From the NCBI GenBank assembly GCA_018806985.1, contig JADANN010000018.1, forward strand, positions 1,520,501 to 1,584,500: DNA of 64,000 bases. The letters are read 5' to 3'. This stretch comes from Angiostrongylus vasorum (taxonomy: Eukaryota > Nematoda > Chromadorea > Rhabditida > Metastrongylidae). The notes under the pieces are model-generated. The model saw only the letters and a list, made by a program, of their open reading frames with translations, did no database searches and was not told the DNA's origin. Of this stretch, positions 1-12,680 are shown piece after piece (the stretch's first letter is position 1; each line of letters begins with the position of its first letter). The translations under genes and the position numbers were made by a program.

Positions 1-34
1 CTGGAGTCCTGAAATAGCCGGGCTAGAGCGTCCC

Positions 35-165
35 TATAGGCCAACAAGATTGCATTTTTTTTCTGGACAAGTACCAATTTCCCGATTCCGGAGGAATGAG
101 AGGCTTGGTTAAACGGGGGCGGTATTGAACCAGCACCGTGCTCGTGATGATCGCACCACTACTAA
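35..165 (-). repeat. SINE-A-like remnant
   Basis: Fragment with GACAAGTACCAATTTCCCGA and a decayed tRNA-like head. Similar remnants lie at 14625-14790 and 45520-45705. Confidence 0.4.
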
Positions 166-329
166 TGTGTTCTCCGCCGCTTCATACGTGACGTTATTGT
201 AAAGAATTTCTTATCGTGGCTAATGTTTCAGTGCCTTATCCTTCTTCAAAACCGCAGTAGTTAGAGCCAATTATCGTCTCCATAAGAGTAGTTTCTTGCG
301 ATGGGTTCCTTCATTCATTGGTACTATTA

Positions 330-723
330 CTAGACACTTGATACTTGAATGGCCCATCCTCACTGGTTGTGCGGGCTCAGCATAACCTCCATTTTTCCGA
401 GATTTGCTGGTTAAGCTATTGTGGTTCCCTGGAATCCCTAGGTCAGCCCAGCAAAGCCTGCCCCAGGTCGTCACCACCACAGGCAGTCACCGCCCTTGTG
501 GATCTGAAGGAGAATTGCCACCATGCAACTTTGATACCAGAACGATGATGGATCCTGGTATTGGTTTACTCTAGGCTAGGCTTCCTGATGGGAACGGACT
601 CAGAACTCCGGAAAACTTCTCAGCTTGGGAGGCCCCCTGCCAGGCGGGACCAATCCCCGCTGTACATCGCAGCCGGACACCCAGGAACTCCCAGCCAGGA
701 TGAGGCGGTAAACCGTTGGGAGG
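330..723 (-). mobile_element. SINE-C (RTE-tailed non-autonomous element), full copy
   Basis: This 394-bp insertion is flanked by a perfect 13-bp target-site duplication, ATTGGTACTATTA, at 317-329 and 724-736. Read on the minus strand it starts CTCCCAACGGTTTACCGCC and ends in CAAGTATCAAGTG. No long ORF is conserved between copies. Confidence 0.85.
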
Positions 724-1458
724 ATTGGTACTATTATCATTAATAAATATTGGTGAGCGATGAACACAGTACCGACAGATAAGCATGGTTAGTTGTTCGA
801 TCCCGCCCTATGCTAGCGAGGCACCCTCTTCCTCTGAGTTTTTGGGGAAAGCTCCATTCTAACAAAGAAGGCCGGCGTTATCTTGTGGTATGGACTGCTC
901 AGCGCTCTAGCACAACTCTCCAAAGATTTCAGGGAGAACCTACTCTGCATTCAGTGACTGGAAGAAGGCAGTATTTTCAAGGGCAGGAGTAACACACTCA
1001 AATCCTGTATTTTTCGAACGTGACAGATGTGAGACAAAGAATCAAATGAAAGAAGTACTGGGGTCCAAAAAAATAAAATAACATTTTTGTTTATTGTTGC
1101 GTGGAAATAAATAGCCGAGAGGAAGATGTGTTCAATGCATTTATGTCCAATCTACACACCCCTCAGCATTGAAAATAGGGCCGTGTGGTGGTAAACGTGT
1201 GAATTAACTATGTTGTTCTTTTGTGAAACAATGGTGTAGGACAGCATCATTGCTCGGTTGTATACTCACATTAGAGTAATATATGATTTTCTATTCTTAA
1301 GCGAGGACAACCCCTGAAGAAAACTATAAGGACAGTCGTTACTTCTTGAGCTGCTAAAATAGCTGTTATTATCTCATCGCTTGGTACTATTTTTACCAAG
1401 TCATTGTGATTCACATGCGACGAAATCCGAAATATTGTTCTCATTGAAACCACTTCTT

Positions 1459-1728
1459 ATTTACTGCCTGTTCTTTTTTTCGTGACAGGGGTATGATGCG
1501 GACAACTACAATGATGCTGAGATATTTGCAGAACTCCGGACTGCAGGTGCCTGCGGCGGGGATCGAACGTCGTATTACCCTTTCTGGGAGGTTGACGTGT
1601 TCACCATCACACCATGCGTGTCCGTTGATGATACATTAACCCACGGAAAGGGTAATACCGAGGTTCGAACCCCTCCACAGACGCCTGCAGTCCGGAGTTT
1701 TGCAAATATGTCAGCTTCACTGTAGTTG
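1459..1728. mobile_element. SINE-B, inverted copy, just upstream of a cnb-1 exon
   Basis: A minus-oriented part (1459-1625) joins a plus-oriented part (about 1650-1728) that holds a perfect B box, GGTTCGAACCCC. TTGTTCTCA occurs at 1435-1443 and 1729-1737 and may be the target-site duplication. It ends about 55 bases before the exon at 1786. Confidence 0.7.
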
Positions 1729-1785
1729 TTCTCAGTATTTGTAATCTTTGTAACTATTTTCCAATGGTTTTTGCACAGTTTTCAG

Positions 1786-4700
1786 TTGACGCGTATGAGC
1801 TTCGACGACTTGCACGTCGTTTCAAGAAACTAGATATTGATGGGTCCGGTTCCCTATCAGTAGAGGTAAGTGTGGCTGTTAGAGAGTACCACTATCACCG
1901 CGTGTTGTTGGTGCTCATATTTAAGTAAGTAAAGTATTTGAGAGACTGCGGAGTTGACGTCCTCATAGAAAAGGATTCAAGTTTTTTTTCTTTTTCCAAC
2001 GGCATCAGCGATTTGTTCTGAAACATCGTTGTATTCTGTTGGATAGAATCTTACTTGTTGAACCGCTTGGCTGTTCGAAATATGAGCCTTTATCTATAAA
2101 GAAAATTGTGGGCGCCAAAAAAATTTAAGTTTACTTGTGGAATAAATAGAATGCTCATATCTCGTTGGAAAGTATCTGTAGATTTTTGATTCCTCTCACT
2201 TGTGACAAGGGCGCGTGTGCCGCAGTGGTCGGAAGCGCCCTGCAATACACGTATCAATCCAGGCGACCCCCCTGGACCACCAAGCCCTCCATCCCTCTGG
2301 GGTCGCACATTGTTACCAGGCTTGCCTGGTATGATAGCAGCACTGGCTCGACACATCGGTGGGCCACCGCGAGTCATTATAAAGGCCATACATGCATTCA
2401 ATCACCTCTAAACGATGCTTAATGTAGATGAACGTCGAGAGCTTTATTCCTTATCGTTTAATTGTGAGTAATGCTCGCAGCGCGCTGAAGTATGCTTGTT
2501 TGAAGTTGAGCGGCTGACTTTTTACAAGCGTATGAGTAGGATATGAGTCAAATAGTTTATTTCGTGTTAATTTCTTTTTAGTTTGGTGCTTAACAGGCCG
2601 ATTGTCAGTTGAATTACTGTCCACTATGAAGTGGCCACGTTATGCTCTTCATCTTTTGTCAGTATTAACTAAACGCACTTCTCCCTTCATTTCATCCGTA
2701 TATTCCAGTCAGTATGAGTTTTGCACGTAGTATTGCAGGAATTTATGTCGCTACCAGAACTGCAACAGAATCCTCTTGTTCAAAGAGTGATCGATATATT
2801 CGATGAGGACGGGAATGGAGAAGTTGATTTTCGGGGTGTGTTATTCCTCACATCTACAGTTTTTCATCGTTTTTGTAGCACTATCCACAATTTCCGAGTG
2901 TTGCTCTAGCATTTGCATTTTTAGCGACTGTATAAATGCAGTAATTACGCTTGTTTTCAGAATTTATACAAGGTATTTCGCAGTTCAGCGTGAAAGGGGA
3001 CAAAAACGTCAAGCTTAAATGTCAGTTTTAAACCAACGATTTTGTGTCCATAAGTAGCGCTAAGGAAATGGAGGTTGCAGTTTTGTTTTCAGTTGCATTT
3101 CGCATTTACGATATTGATCGGGATGGTTATATATCTAATGGTGAATTGTTTCAGGTGAGTATGTATTCTAGTCGTATTACTTTTGAAGTGTTTGAATTCT
3201 TCTCCCTTCACTGCTCGATGATTTGTAATTATGGGCTAGAACAAATATTAGTACTAACTCAGCTGGGTTCAGTGCCGGTGTGGGCTTCCCAAGTCAATCC
3301 CGTTGACGGGTGATTGCTGCTGGCACTGGTATGTAGAAAACTCGCTGAGGAAAACGCAGAGTAAAGCCCTTCGTGGTGCAGTGTGTAATGCAGGAGCCCT
3401 CGGAAAAGGAAACCTTGGTTCGATGTGGCCCGGGGTCCAAGTTTTGCGAATATCTCAGAATTGTTGTGGTTGTAATTCTTCGTATTCTTGTTGAGCAAAC
3501 ACGAGGTGTTATTTTTATTCTTTGTTCACGAACAAGCTCACGTTTCGGCGGATTTCGCCTTTCTCAGAGCCTGGAAAGGTCAAGTTGACAGCAATCTATC
3601 CGGCCAAACACCTCCATAAGTAGGCAGAGAAAACGCTGAACCAAGATTTCAATCACATTGAACACTGCTTTGCACACTCACCGCTCTTTATGAGGCTTCC
3701 ACTGAGTATGTCGCGTGGAGACCAACCACACAGAGCTCACATGGAAGCGTAATATGCCCCTCCCATCAAAATAGCAGCCTTATACACTGCCCAATATCAC
3801 GCGTGATAATGAGGCATTCTTCCCTGCGGTTCATTTTCGGATTTCTGGAATTAATCCAGAACGCCTCGAGAGTTTTGCGCGCTTGTGTTCTCGATTCCTG
3901 CGCGAGGATCGTGACACGTGCTTCAAAGTCCTCCCCGCTATGTCTCTGGGTCCTATGCGTGCCTAGTGGGGTATTTGGTTTACGTTTGCCGACTAGGTGT
4001 TCTTTCATGCGGGCACAGAGGGGCCCGTTTCGCCAATGTATTCGTCTCCGCACGCCTTACAGGAGATCAGACAAACTATACCCGAGCTCATGCAATCACC
4101 ATCTCTACCATTAGGGCAAACTATGCAATTTTGCGTTGCACATAGACGGTCATATAGGCGGTTACCAACTAGCTGGCGCCTAAGATTACTCGGTGGCATT
4201 TCAACTACGTTTACCGAATTCTCTAGACCCGCCCTTCTTAAGCAGCGTTTTATAGTTGCACTTACATCATTTGAGATGAAGGGAAGGATAAACGGGACCA
4301 TTTTATCGCTAAAGTTGTCGTTTGGAGGCCTAGGATTTCCTCTACACCTGTCCCGAGCTACAGTTTCGTAGCCATTAGAAATGACTATTTGCTGCGCCAA
4401 GTTCCGGGACTCCCTCTGTCTGCTCTCTTCCCGTGCACACGTTGGTTGCTGTTCGAAACATGTTTCTTACAAGCGCCCTTTTCGTGTGAGAGAAAGTGAG
4501 AGGAGAGGTAGTGAACCAAGATGTTTTTATTACTTGGCTTTCGGTACCACTTCGTAATGTAGCCATTTTCTGACAGGCTAATTTGGACGTTCAGGAATGG
4601 AAGCCAGTTTTCTTTCGGTTTCTCTCGGGTGAACTTGATGACTGTTCATTCAACAACTCGAAACATTTGTCCATTTCCTCTTGTGTTGAGCAAAGGACAA

Positions 4701-7700
4701 AACAGTCATCTATATATCTACAGTAGAGTAGCGGCCCGAGATAGGTCACCGGTGCTTCCACCTTGGACATAAACGCAATGGCCAGGCTTTGTGCCAGTCG
4801 TTGTCCCATTGCCATCCCTCTTATTTGAGCGTAGTACTTCCCGGACCATCTGAAGATTGAGCAGCTCAAGCATTCTTTTAAGAGTGCCATCAACTGCTCT
4901 ATCTTGAAGCCATACATGTTTATTTCTCCTTCGTGTTGTGTAAGGAGTTCCGAATATGACTTGCATTGCGGAGTCATTCGACACGTTTGTATAAAGGGCG
5001 CTAACGTCGATCGACTCCATCACGTACGCGCTGCTGGGCTGCACACTACGTAGATGATCCAGAAACATCTGGGTATTCGTAAGATTGGTTGGAATGTGTT
5101 TCAACAACTGCTTAAATATTAGGGTTAAAAACCATGTTATCTATCCGTTGGCCCGTCTACACAGCTAATGATTGGTCTAACCTTAAACAGTGATGGATCG
5201 GTAGACGCAAGATCATCGCTTGATACTAGCTTATGAGTTTTTATAAGCAAGTACAAGACGGGACATATTGGTAACTCAACTTTTAGTTGAGAGATAACTG
5301 ATGGTTTTAAACCTGCAGCCTTTGCCATTTTGACCCATTCGTGGTTCAACTTTCGGTATTTACTTTTAAACTCCTTCTCAGATGATGGGCGATAAAGTGA
5401 AGCATCTTCAAGATGGTTTTTCGTTATCTCAACATCTAACTGATGGGGGAATTACGACAAACTCTCCACCCTTATCACTAACGGATAGTTTACCGTTTTA
5501 TTTACTGCCTATTATTTTTAATGGCGGGGTACAATGCGAAATATAACTACAACGATGCTGAGATATTTGCAAAACTCCGGACCGCAGGTGTCTGCGGTGG
5601 GGAACGAACGCGCTATTGTCCCTTTCCGGGGAGTAGCGCGTTTTGAAAATATCTCAGCATCGTTGTAGTTATATTTCGCATTGACCCTGCCATTAAAAAT
5701 AGTAGGCAGTAAATAAAACGGTAAACATTGTGATTATAACTAAAAAGCCTCAGCTTAACTGGGTTTAATGCCGATGTGGGCTCCCCAGATCAGTCCCGGT
5801 GACGGGTGATTGCTGACGGCACAGATCGATAAGAACTAGCTGAGAGACAGGCGAGAAACGAAGGATCCGCATGGTGTGATGGTGAACGCGCTACTCCCCG
5901 GAAAGGACAATAGCGCGTTCGTTCCCCACCGCAGACACCTGCGGTCCGGAGTTTTGCAAACTAACGGATAGTCTTATGTTTCTCAACCTTATCAGCTCTC
6001 TTACCTCTCGCATACCACGTTTTTACACCGCAGTGAGGTTTGAGCTGTATCTTTTCGCGCGATAGTGATTAAGGACTTTGAAATTTTCATTCGTAAACAT
6101 CCGAAATTTAACATCAACTTCATTATTGAGCTCTTGTTGTCTAAAGAGCGGCTGAGGAAATGGTACTATTGGTAGGGCCCCCACTTTTTTTCGCGCCTAT
6201 TTTGCGTTCCATCTCTAGCTCTTTTGCGGAGTCTGTCTTGAAGTTCATGTAAACTACATGCGACCCTACGCAAGGTTATCTTAGAAATGGGTTCAGATGG
6301 TGAGAAACTCAGTCCCAATTCTAATAACGAGCGCGCACCGTCAGGGAGAGTCATGCATTCCAACACGGTTAGCCTTGAATTTTCTTGCACATTATTTTTT
6401 TCTACTATGACCTGTTTGATGTTCACTAGCGGTATTTCTGTGCGCTCTTGAAGCCGTGTTATGCGATTTACTCAAAAGGTCTTCGAATTTTCTCCGCAAA
6501 TTTACCTTAGCATTAGACCTAATAGAGTTGCAAATCAACACTGACCTACCACTATTCTCCTCCAGATGTAGTCCTTCAAATACTGAGCACAATAGTTTTC
6601 CTTCTTCTCGCATTTCTTCCACTTGGCGAACATCTGGTTTTGTCGGCTTCGTAGACAGGTGCGTAGTATTCGCAATTCGATGTCCAGTACTCGGTGACTG
6701 TCCTCTGGTGGTGCGCATACATCGTGTAGTCGTCTTCGTTTGATGAAGTTCATTACGACTCGATGTTTTAGAGAGCGGTGGAGAAAGTGTATTGACTGTC
6801 GAGCTAAGACGATCTTTTCTCTAAGTGACAGCGCTTCTTTTTTTGTTGTGGTTGTATTTCACAAATGTTAGTTTTAAATTAAGGTCCTGAAAATGATGGT
6901 TGGAAGTAATCTCAAGGATTCCCAATTACAACAAATCGTCGATAAAACTATTCTTTTTCATGATAAGGATGGCGATGGGAGAATATCGTTTCAGGAGTTT
7001 TGTGATGTACGTTTTATCCTTTTTCATGCCTATCTGTAAGTGCAGTCATTGATGTACATATGATAAGATCATGGAGCATGTGATATGGCCGTGGGTGCTT
7101 TTAGAGTTCTCAGTGTAGTCCGTATGACAAATGTAATGTGGTCCATGTCGCACTCTTATCTGCTGTTCGCTTTTGGCTTTTGTTGTGCTATAATGATGTG
7201 TTTTTGTCGACTAACTATCAAATAATGATGTGAGTTGATGAGATGAGAGTACCATTCTGCGACACTTCTGTTTGATTTTCGACCTAAACATGTTAACAGC
7301 AAACATTTTAGTACCGAACATCATATTACTGGAAGTCGCAAACCTGCTTTAAGCAAAATTTGTTTTTAACGTCGTACAGTCAGAAGGTCCGGTTATTTGA
7401 TCGAGAGGGTCTATTAAATGGTTGAGATATCCTGTTTGGTTTACTTTCCTCAGAAATTTTCCTTGTTTCCGTTCTGACTAAGTCTATATCTAATTTGCCA
7501 AAGCGTTTTCAATTTTTTTTTTTTTGCTTTTGGCGAAAGTCACTATTATCACGTGTTTTTTGCCACATATTCAAAGTCGAATTAGATTTCCGTTTCTCCG
7601 AAATTCCAGTTTCCTACTTACTTGGATACGTCGGCGGCCTGTCCTCAGTGTTTGTGCGATCCCCAGCATATTCTCCATTTTTGGGAGTTTTACTGGTCTA

Positions 7701-10673
7701 GCGACTGTGTTTTCCTGGAGTCCCGAGGTCAGCCTGGCCAGAGTCTGGCGCAGGTCGTCACCACTACAGACATTCGGCGCCCTTGTGAATCAGGGGAAGA
7801 TTTGCCACCATGCGACAAGTTTGATACTAGGACGGTGGTGAATCCTGGTATTGGTTTGCTCTTAGCTGGGGTTCCTGATGATAACGCCAAACTCCTTCTC
7901 AGCTTGGAAGATCTTGCTGGAGGAGTTAATCCCCTCGCTGTACATCACAACCCGATACCCGGGAAGAGCTCCCTACCACCATGAGGCAGTAAACCGTTGG
8001 GAGAGAGTTCTCAGGTCTATAAAATATCTATGTTTTTTCGGATAGGTATGTTGATATCCACTTTAACAATCAATGGAACTTGAGTTGTATGAGTAACTTC
8101 CCATTATATTCCTTGGTTTGTTTATCTTTAATTTCATCTAATCGTGACCACAACTTTTATCCCAAGAATATCGACATTTTTGTCTGCTGACCTCTACCTC
8201 TAGAAGTTTAGTATGACATGTAGCATTTGCGAAATAGATCAAGAAATTTCGTCCATAATGTTGTCCTTCATCCCAAAACGATTGAATGCATATTTTTTCC
8301 TCGATTTTGTAACAGGTAATGGTTATTGTGAAATATCTGCGCGAAAATGTGATCTGAGTTAGCATAGTCCGCTTTAGGTTGTCGAGCATACCGAAGTGCA
8401 CAAGAAGATGGTGCTGGAGAACATCTGACGAGACCTAACGATGGGTTTATTTTTCGTGTGACATGATATGCTCGAGCTGAATCCTACCTTTCTCTTGCTC
8501 GCTGTTTTCTGACGAATTCACACCACTTCATTGTAAACAATATGTACTCTATGTACGAAAATCACCAAATGTTCACAGCCTTTCCTTGTATTTATTGGTC
8601 ATATGTTGATGGGGGATTAGTAAAATAGGTCTATAGGTGAATCTTTCTAAAATATATTTAGTAAGGCGGAGGTGGGGGAGGGGGAGGGTGGAGATGGTGC
8701 AGTGAGATGAAGAAAAGTGGTTGCACAAGAAAGAAATTTGCCATCATTTTTGGAAAAGAACGTTCCGTAATTCACATTGTTACTTGCTTTCTCTTCAAAA
8801 CTCTAGTATAGCCTAGTTGTAAATATTAACTTCTTCACATATTTTTAAATTCTAGTTGATTTTACGAAATAAAATGGTTATTGAACCATACCTAGAGCTA
8901 CATAGTTCTACAGATACATCTAAAAGATTTGGAACACATGTGACCAACAGGCATTTTCTTGTTTGCCGACTACATAAAATGGTCCATCACCCTCTGTCCT
9001 TCGTGTTTTATAAACGCACGGAAAATGATCGAGTCTTCGTTAAGTAATTACTGCCAGTGTTCTAGAAGTAGCTATAGTACTTGTAGTAGTTCAAATCCGG
9101 AGATTCACTATCGATTTTATGCTTTCTAACTGTGTTTGATTATATATTGCAATAAAAATGTATCAGCAGTACTTAGTTTTGGCTTCACAGTGCTCGTGTT
9201 TGTGTTTATTCGTTAACGAAGATTGTCAGTCTGGCCTGCTTCCTTAGTATTCTTGACCTTAGAGGTGTGGTGTGATACATATGTGCGCATCTTTTTAGTA
9301 AATAATTATTGTGTGGATAAGTTCTATAATGGTGGCGTGATTTCTACGAATAATTGATTGATCGCCGCATTTTCCATTTTAGGCGTAGACTTGTTTGCAG
9401 ACGGTATGTGCGGTGATTGACGCTTTCTGTTTAGTGCCTATTACAATTATTTTTACGACAGAATATTATGTATGATCAAACCACAATGATGCTGAAATAT
9501 CTGCAAACTCTGGACCGCAGGTATCTACGGTGGAGGAACGAATGCGCTGTTACCCTTTCCGGAAGCTATTGCGTTTACCACCACACCATGCGGATCCTTC
9601 GTTTGGCCTTTCTGTCGGCTAGTTTTCTATCTATCGCAGACACCTGCAGCCCAAAGTTTTGTAAATATTTCAGCATCATTGTGTTGCATCATACATAATA
9701 CCTTGTCATGAAAATAACTGTAATAGGCAGTATATAGGAAGTTGACATTGTGATTTCGACTACAGCCTCAGCTTAATTGGGTTCATCGCCGATTTGTGCT
9801 CCCCAGACCAACCCGGCTGACGGGTAATTACTGATGGCACTGATAGATAGAAAACTAGCTGAGAGACGCCCAAACGAAGAACCCGCATGGTGTGGTGGTG
9901 AACGCGTTAGCCCCATGGAAAGGGTGATAACTCGTTCGTTCTCCACTGCAGGCACCTGCGGTCCGGAGTTTTGCAAAAGTCTCAGCATCATTGTGGTTCC
10001 TAACCATTCAGTTGTCGGAAATGGTTGTCCTATGTGTAATATGCTTCCTTTTTGAAGCCAAATGTGCTGATCAGAAGAATGTTGGCAAAAGGACAGGTTA
10101 GACATCGGATTTTTAGTGTTATACTAAATAAGCAAAGCCAGAAATACTTATTCGGCTCCTAAGGGTAGAAAGTTATGTGGGCAAACATGTTTTGAATAAT
10201 GAGTTATATGCAGGGAAAACTTCAGTGAGTGTTGTCACTGAATGTAGCGTATTAGGGCTGCGAATCTCTAAATGTAGCTAGCATACCGTGATTTGCAAAA
10301 TCGATGCGAATAAAGCAAATTCTGTAAGTATTGCTGTTCTCTGCATTATCGTGAAGGGTTCGACTGTATGGAGTACTTTGCAAACGCGGAAGGAAATCCA
10401 GGGCAGCGATGGCGAACAAATTTTTGGTACCAAAAAGGAAATATTGATGTCAACTATTGGTTTTCTGCCAAAAAAAGGTACACAGCTAACTGATAACGAC
10501 GGCTGACAAACGTCTCTTCCAAATAGCCTTCTTTTCCATAGTGCACATATTCGCCTCCTCCCTTGCTTTTGAATTCAACGCTTTCAATGTCGGCTGTTAG
10601 CGGCATTCTTGAAGGAAATTTGCAGGTGGTAGGGACGTTGGATGTCCATGAGAAGATGGTCGTAAAACCTTAA
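1786..10673 (+). CDS. cnb-1: Calcineurin regulatory subunit B, 5' partial (6 exons)
   Basis: This is the Ca2+-binding regulatory subunit of the protein phosphatase calcineurin (PP2B), which partners catalytic subunit A in the cytoplasm. Exons read at 1786-1865, 2739-2835, 2961-3020, 3093-3154, 6884-7006 and 10626-10673. All introns are GT-AG and the phases join without a break. The four EF-hand loops are visible: [12 protein letters not shown] (split by intron 1), [12 protein letters not shown] (split by intron 2), [12 protein letters not shown] and [12 protein letters not shown]. The stretch [17 protein letters not shown] is the family's conserved linker. The visible exons encode 155 residues, which equals the usual 170 minus about 15 N-terminal residues; that first exon with the myristoylation site lies left of the window. 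The C-terminus reads VHEKMVVKP where most animals have HKKMVVDV. Introns 4 and 5 (3.7 and 3.6 kb) are packed with retroelements. The identification is firm; the last exon is assigned by similarity of its ending. Confidence 0.93.
2209..2455 (+). mobile_element. SINE-A (tRNA-headed) in cnb-1 intron 1
   Basis: The head has an A-box-like GTGCCGCAGTGG. The body ends in the family's GATGCTTAATG and GAGAGCTTTATT, with an internal deletion before the tail. Confidence 0.75.
3258..3495 (+). mobile_element. SINE-B-related copy with tRNA-like head
   Basis: The A-box-like CGTGGTGCAGTG and B-box-like CTTGGTTCGATG are in order, followed by GCGAATATCTCAG. Confidence 0.7.
3538..3566 (-). ncRNA. Hammerhead-ribozyme-like core (PLE 1)
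   Basis: On the minus strand a CTGAGAA box, a short G/C hairpin and GAAAC occur in order. One base differs from CUGANGA, so it is probably inactive. Confidence 0.5.
5490..5959. mobile_element. SINE-B foldback copy inside a PLE
   Basis: The 13-bp ACTAACGGATAGT flanks it perfectly (5477-5489 and 5960-5972). Bases 5490-5580 are the inverted complement of about 5640-5727, so the left arm is inverted relative to the right. Confidence 0.88.
7600..8001 (-). mobile_element. SINE-C copy in cnb-1 intron 5
   Basis: It has the same body as the copy at 330-723, ending with ACCGTTGGGAG on the right and ACTTACTTGGATAC on the left. No clear target-site duplication was seen. Confidence 0.75.
8665..8697 (+). 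other. G-rich tract in cnb-1 intron 5
   Basis: GGTGGGGGAGGGGGAGGG can in principle form a G-quadruplex on the coding strand. No function is shown. Confidence 0.5.
9460..10000. mobile_element. SINE-B inverted pair in cnb-1 intron 5
   Basis: A minus-oriented part (9475-9640) is followed by plus-oriented tail sequence and then another plus-oriented unit with its head (9770-9995). Confidence 0.75.
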
Positions 10674-11631
10674 CATCAGCGGCGCACTTCAGTGGTTCGC
10701 CGTACCCCAATGTCCCGTTGTGCAATGTTGTTAGTTGTTTAAAGTTTTGTGGATTCGTGTTGTTTACTTGAGATTTTTGAATTGTATTACTTTTACACGT
10801 ATTCTGTACTAGTCATAATTCTGACATGGTCCATTTATACACTAACTGGTTACAAATGTCAGAAAATATTCTATAAAGCTTTTCAATGCCGTATTCGCAC
10901 TTCTTGATGGTACAGTGAGAAGACCACGTTTGTAGCAGTAGTTAAAACTGTAGAGAATGAGACGTAGTAATGGTATAAGAGGTCACTAAGGTGAAAAATG
11001 TTCTTTGGTTCCAACTTCAACATATGGTCAAGAAATTGGTAGAAGCAAAACAAATGAAGGGCAGAAGTTGAAAAGTGGCCTGGTCAGTGACACCCTGTTC
11101 GGTGCGATCGGGCTCCGACTTAAACAAATCTGCAGTATACTTTGTCTCTCTCTGTCAAGAAAGGTCTTGTTTCCAACTTCATACTATGCTCTTTCCAGCA
11201 ATTCAGTACTTTTGCTCGTTTATTTATCTTGCGCAGACATTTTGTTATTCAAACTCAAAAGAGTTGGTAATATTTGCCAAAATAAAGCTATTGTTTGTTT
11301 TTTTCCATCTACCGTATTCATTTTGTGCCCAAACAAAGCTAAATACTTATTGCATAAGTTGCTGATCAACTTTTATAAAATTGTATCGCCTTTTCAGACT
11401 ATTTTTTGCGATGGCGATGGTAAGACGATACGACGCAGTTTCCATATTTTTTTCCTAAATGAATGGAAGTTCTTTTTGCGGTTGCCTTTTCTGTCTCTGC
11501 AGAGGTTTTGCCGCAGTTGAAGCAAATAAGATTAAGGAGCAAGTAGGAAACACAACGAGCTTTTATGAGCTTGACCAGGGTTTCTGTTATCCATATAGGT
11601 GGTTGTTCGAATCGAGTATATAAATGGTAAA
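10674..11631. other. Intergenic, downstream of cnb-1
   Basis: Presumed cnb-1 3' UTR followed by AT-rich sequence. No AATAAA is evident near the stop. The long frame 11005-11520 is rejected as chance. Confidence 0.5.
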
Positions 11632-11911
11632 AAAAGGTTAAAGCTTTCGGCGTTGATCAATCGCTGAGGAATGCGCCATGCATTCGAGATTCGAACATTC
11701 ATTAAGCATCGCTGGAGGTGATTGAATGCATATATGGCCTTTACAATGACTCGCGGTGGCCTAGAGATATATCGAGCCCGTGCTGCTATCCTCCCAGACA
11801 AGTACCAATCTACCGACCCCAGAGAGATGGAAGGGGTTGGTGGGCCGGGGGGCGCAGGAATTGATCCCATGTGTATTGTAGGGCGCCTCCGATTATTGCG
11901 CCAACGCGCCC
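11632..11911 (-). mobile_element. SINE-A copy
   Basis: Read in reverse, it has the tRNA-like head (GCGCGTTGGCGCAATAATCG), body and AAAGCTTT-type end. There is a small duplication near 11690. Confidence 0.75.
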
Positions 11912-12054
11912 GAATCGAGTTTATACAGTCGTTAAACTCATAATTATTGATCTCCAGAGAAGACTAACCGTCAAAAAACTAAAGGAAGGCAGCAACAGGA
12001 AGTTACTGCTACGCTGAAAAGCTGAAGTCGTTTTTTTTTACCCTAACAGTGCTC

Positions 12055-12285
12055 ACAGCAATCAGCCATCAACGGGAATGATCTGGAGAGCACAAATCGG
12101 CAATGAACCTAGTTAAGCTGAAGCTGCAGTCGAAATCAAAACTGGCTGAGAGAAAGGCAAAGCAAGGGCCTTGCTGGTGCAGTGGATAACACGAACTCTC
12201 GGGAAGGTTAATTGCCAGTTCGAAGCTTCTCAAAGGTCTCGAGTTCTCATATTTCAGCATCGTTTTGGTTTATTCTGCGTGAGGA
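12055..12285. mobile_element. SINE-B-related copy with rearranged 5' part
   Basis: A-box-like GCTGGTGCAGTGG and B-box-like CCAGTTCGAAGC are on the + strand. The left 70 bases are inverted relative to other copies. Confidence 0.65.
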
Positions 12286-12365
12286 ATTGGTGGTTAAAAC
12301 TTGCTTGCAGATGCTGAGTCATCGGTGGTATAGAAATTAAGCATCGTTTTCGATTGGATGCATAT

Positions 12366-12680
12366 CGAGAGTGAAGCGATAGGTTTTCTTGTGATACCGT
12401 CGATAAACAAATCGAAGTTTACTGGAAGACGTGGACGGAGATGGTGATGGTGGTGCAGCCGGTGAGTTGGATGCACAGAACCATTTATGAGTTGGTTATA
12501 GCTGAAATCTGAGAACTTATGATAGAAAGCAACAAGAATGGATGAGAGAAAGATGGGCTATTTGAACCGACAGCTGTTGAAGAGATGAACGGATTGATTG
12601 ATCTGTGTCTTCAGATGGGAATTATTAAACTATCACGACCTATGGATTGCTGCAGCAGAATATTGAATGTCATCCTCTAG
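12366..12680 (+). other. Coding-looking fragments, no gene model
   Basis: One frame reads VDKQIEVYWKTWTEMVMVV to a stop at about 12510. A second reads KDGLFEPTAVEEMNGLIDLC to a stop at about 12679. The two are in different frames, with no clear splice pair between them. They lie between a SINE-B copy and a PLE and may be remains of a gene or of an unknown element. Confidence 0.15.

Larger units (their letters stand above)
3497..6830 (-). mobile_element. Penelope-like element, broken, in cnb-1 intron 4
   Basis: Read right to left: an N-terminal coding part (6830-6170), a linker with PDPSLFK-like text, a reverse transcriptase with CRYIDDCFV (near 4700) and [10 protein letters not shown] (near 5010), and a GIY-YIG type C-terminal region (4400-4005; [12 protein letters not shown] then GDEYIGETG). 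After this a terminal region with a ribozyme-like core (3538-3566) follows. Frameshifts and stops are frequent and a SINE-B sits inside. The RT plus GIY-YIG order is specific to PLEs. Confidence 0.85.

Noticed and set aside
11005..11520. 171-codon ORF as a gene
   Set aside because: AT-rich, hydrophobic and Phe/Leu/Lys-heavy with an overlapping alternative frame; no splice pattern or family resemblance.
12410..12470. EF-hand-like Asp-Gly repeat (DVDGDGDGG) as a fifth calcineurin-type exon
   Set aside because: The frame is short, lies downstream of the cnb-1 stop and lacks the hydrophobic positions of an EF hand.
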